A stretch of DNA of 64,000 nt from positions 62,001-126,000 of the forward strand of contig JBNKKR010000004.1 of NCBI GenBank assembly GCA_050291935.1, given 5' to 3'. Position 1 is the first letter of the stretch. Each line of letters starts with the position of its first letter. The notes beneath the pieces are model-generated. The model made no database searches and was not told where the DNA came from. It saw only the letters and a program-made list of their open reading frames with translations. Positions 61,966-64,000 of the stretch are shown piece by piece. The stretch comes from Desulfocapsa sp050291935 (lineage in GTDB: Bacteria; Desulfobacterota; Desulfobulbia; Desulfobulbales; Desulfocapsaceae). A program made the position numbers and the translations under genes.

Positions 61966-62829
61966 TTAACTTTTGTTACCGATCCCCCAATGGAGTTTAT
62001 TTCTTAAGATGGCAAAGTAGTCACGGTGAGGGGAGACGATAAGATCCAGTGGTTGCTTGGCCGTTTCGATAATAAGGCAGGCTTTGTCATTCATATCCCA
62101 GGCTGCCTGACCATCGACAATCACTTGTGCGGTGGGGCTGTTTTGGCTATTAAAACGCGTCTGTAGACGACTTTGTGCCGGCAATAGAACTGGACGAGAG
62201 CTAAGCATAAACGGGCAGATGGGAGTGACAAGAATTGATGCAAGGCCCGGATAAACAAGGGGACCTCCTGCAGAGAGATTATAGGCTGTTGATCCAGTGG
62301 GGGTGGAGAAGATAAGACCGTCTGCCTTATAGGTGTTGATATACTCCTGGTCGGCGTGGGTGGAGAGCTGGAGCATGGGGTCAAGGGTACCCTTGCTGAT
62401 AACAACTTCGTTGAGCGCATAGCGTGAATTAACCGGTTTTCCAGGTTCAGTCAGAGTTGCCTTGAGCATCATCCGCTTTTCAATAATAATTTCCTCATGT
62501 ACGATTTCATCAATGGCCGTCATTGCTTCCACCTCAGTCCTCTCCGTTAAAAAACCGAGATTACCGAGATTAATTCCAAGCACGGGAACACCAAGATGTG
62601 CAGCTTGATCGGCAACGTGGAGTAGGGTACCGTCACCTCCAAGTACAATAAGGAGCTCCTGCTCCTCTTGGATCTGGTTTATGGTAACTTGGATGTTTTG
62701 GGACAGAAGCTTTTTTTTGATGGATTTGGCGAGGGTATCTGCAGGGGAGTAGTTTCTTTTGCAGATAATACCAACGCGTGAAGGGGATATTTTTCTGCTG
62801 GTACGAAATGTTTCGGCAAGGGGGGACAT
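61966..62829 (-). CDS. nadK: NAD kinase
   Basis: A 287-residue ATP-NAD kinase. The signature LIVLGGDGTLLHVADQA (G-G-D-G) is near residue 62 and NEVVISKGTLDPMLQLS followed by DGLIFSTPTGSTAYNLSAGGPLVYP near 170. It phosphorylates NAD to NADP. The ATG at 62829 lies one base after the proC stop (both on the minus strand), giving a two-gene operon; the frame extends 17 codons further upstream into proC. Confidence 0.95.
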   Translation of the reverse strand: MSPLAETFRTSRKISPSRVGIICKRNYSPADTLAKSIKKKLLSQNIQVTINQIQEEQELLIVLGGDGTLLHVADQAAHLGVPVLGINLGNLGFLTERTEVEAMTAIDEIVHEEIIIEKRMMLKATLTEPGKPVNSRYALNEVVISKGTLDPMLQLSTHADQEYINTYKADGLIFSTPTGSTAYNLSAGGPLVYPGLASILVTPICPFMLSSRPVLLPAQSRLQTRFNSQNSPTAQVIVDGQAAWDMNDKACLIIETAKQPLDLIVSPHRDYFAILRNKLHWGIGNKS

Positions 62830-62830
62830 C

Positions 62831-63643
62831 TTAATTCTTCCCAAGTTCCAGAGAACGTTCGGTGGCCTTAGCGATTGCATCCATCACAATACCTTTAAAT
62901 CCGCTTCGTTCAAGGACATGTTGCGCTGCTATTGTTGTGCCTCCAGGTGATGTTACCATGGCTCGTAATTCTGCCGGATGTTTTTCGCTTTCTAAAAGGA
63001 GTTTCACCGAACCGAGGATGGTTTGTAGAGCAAGCGTTGTGGCCGTTGGTCTTGGTAGCCCCTGCTCAACTCCGGCATCTATCATTGCCTCGGCAAAGGA
63101 AAATACATAAGCTGGTCCCGAACCAGAGAGTCCGGTGACGGCATCTAAAGCGGATTCGGGAAGGACAACAGCTTTGCCTATATTATTGAAAATTTCTTCA
63201 GCCAGTTGCATATCCTCAGGGCCTACATTTTGATTTCCGGAAATTCCAGAAGCCGCTTCAAGAACGAGTGCAGGAGTATTGGGCATTACCCGAATAATCT
63301 TACAGTTTTTGGGGGTGAGCGCCTTTTCATAAAATGCAATGGGAAGCCCTGCTGCGATGGAGATAATAAGATGCTCCTTGGTGATAAATTCTTTACTGCC
63401 TGCAAGAACGCCTGCCATGATTTGGGGTTTTACCGCAAGGATAATTGTTGGGCATTCTTGCCAGAGCGGGTCACTGGAGTCAAATCCATTTACTCCGTAG
63501 GTGGTGTTTAGGTATTTACAGCGATCTTGGCTAGGTTCGGCTACGAAAATATCTTGCTTTGCATATACTCCTGAGTGGATAAGGCCACGGATCAGGGCTT
63601 CTCCCATCTGTCCTCCACCAATAAAACCAATTTTTTTTGTCAT
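62831..63643 (-). CDS. proC: Pyrroline-5-carboxylate reductase
   Basis: A 270-residue NADP-dependent enzyme of proline biosynthesis. The dinucleotide site KKIGFIGGGQMGEALIRGLI is at the N-terminus, VMPNTPALVLEAASG near residue 125 and the signature SGSGPAYVFSFAEAMIDAGVEQGLPR near 175, with TSPGGTTIAAQHVLE near the C-terminus. It reduces pyrroline-5-carboxylate to L-proline. It is followed immediately by nadK, which supplies its cofactor; the pairing is frequent. Confidence 0.96.
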   Translation of the reverse strand: MTKKIGFIGGGQMGEALIRGLIHSGVYAKQDIFVAEPSQDRCKYLNTTYGVNGFDSSDPLWQECPTIILAVKPQIMAGVLAGSKEFITKEHLIISIAAGLPIAFYEKALTPKNCKIIRVMPNTPALVLEAASGISGNQNVGPEDMQLAEEIFNNIGKAVVLPESALDAVTGLSGSGPAYVFSFAEAMIDAGVEQGLPRPTATTLALQTILGSVKLLLESEKHPAELRAMVTSPGGTTIAAQHVLERSGFKGIVMDAIAKATERSLELGKN

Positions 63644-63883
63644 CTGTGTATGTCCTATTACGTATGAAAATGTTTTAATGTTATATAGTGTTGTGAAACT
63701 TCTTTAATCTAGCGTACATTTACCAGATGAGCAATGTTGTTTCTTTTCTGGTCATGAAAACATACATTGGTGAAGAACGGTAAGTTATTACAAGAACAGA
63801 CAGTAGTTCGTAAAAAAACGCGCACTTCTTACAGAAGAGAGCTTGATTTACGGAATAGACGTATATTTGGTTTGGAGGATATG

Positions 63884-64000
63884 ATGCTTAGTCAGGAATT
63901 GCTTGATATTTTGGCCTGTCCAAAATGTAAGGAAGCCGTAGAACTCAATGACTCAAAGGACGGGTTGGTTTGTAAGACATGTGCTTTGGTATATGAAATA
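63884..64000 (+). CDS. Trm112-family small zinc protein (5' part, runs off the window)
   Basis: The first 39 codons show MLSQELLDILACPKCKEAVE and then LVCKTCALVYEI, the two C-x-x-C zinc half-sites of the Trm112/YcaR family. These ~60-residue proteins support methyltransferases or other enzymes. The ATG at 63884 has GGAGG five bases upstream; the ATG three bases earlier is too close to it. Confidence 0.88.
   Translation, partial: MLSQELLDILACPKCKEAVELNDSKDGLVCKTCALVYEI

Noticed and set aside
1..64000. CRISPR arrays, prophage structural genes, rRNA genes, complete insertion sequences
   Set aside because: No regularly spaced short repeats, phage head or tail genes, or rRNA sequence were seen; only the ISL3 remnant and the fcl direct repeat.

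Overview
The window looks like chromosome of a Gram-negative, probably anaerobic member of the Desulfobacterota (Desulfobulbales-like). This is inferred from gene content: a dcw cluster with a meso-diaminopimelate-type MurE, a DciA helicase loader, fused CysK-CysS and MurE-MurF proteins, FlgO-like lipoproteins, an NtrC-type regulator and a small c-type cytochrome. No 16S gene is present, so the placement is not proven.

Bases 1-26340 (minus strand) are an exopolysaccharide/O-antigen locus, read from 26340 downward. It starts with a nucleotide-sugar dehydrogenase and a C4-epimerase (UDP-HexNAcA type), then gmd and fcl (GDP-L-fucose). Further along come an acetyltransferase, a Wzx-type flippase, four GT4-like glycosyltransferases, a Wzy-like membrane protein, a second acetyltransferase, a two-domain oxidoreductase and the start of a heparinase II/III-like protein. 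An accessory block (about 12.2-21.3 kb) interrupts it: hipBA, a DUF4143 ATPase, a SWIM/SNF2 helicase, truncated AlbA_2-type genes, a second broken fcl copy, an ISL3 transposase remnant and a ~100-bp palindrome. An MNT nucleotidyltransferase with a wrecked HEPN partner lies between gmd and the epimerase. The leader of the locus carries an ops-like GCGGTAGC motif.

Bases 26.5-34.6 kb (plus strand) hold dciA, a CysK-CysRS fusion whose CysRS half has lost the usual HIGH and KMSKS signatures, tRNA-Arg(UCU) with a terminator, a PhnD-like binding protein overlapping a sensor kinase, and an orphan molybdopterin oxidoreductase.

Bases 35.1-51.6 kb are the division and cell wall (dcw) cluster: mraZ, rsmH, ftsL, ftsI-like, murEF, mraY, murD, murG, murC, murB, ftsQ, ftsA, ftsZ. 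It has a recognisable MraZ operator. The ftsI-like product lacks all three transpeptidase motifs, and ftsW is missing from its normal place between murD and murG. These two changes are the most unusual biology in the window, together with the CysK-CysRS fusion.

Bases 51.6-64 kb carry a radical SAM protein, a sensor kinase, a cytochrome c, small lipoproteins, a receiver protein with a zinc-ribbon-like tail, an L,D-transpeptidase, a FlgO-like lipoprotein group, a TrxC-type thioredoxin, a PHP phosphoesterase, an NtrC-family regulator, nadK, proC and the start of a Trm112-like gene.
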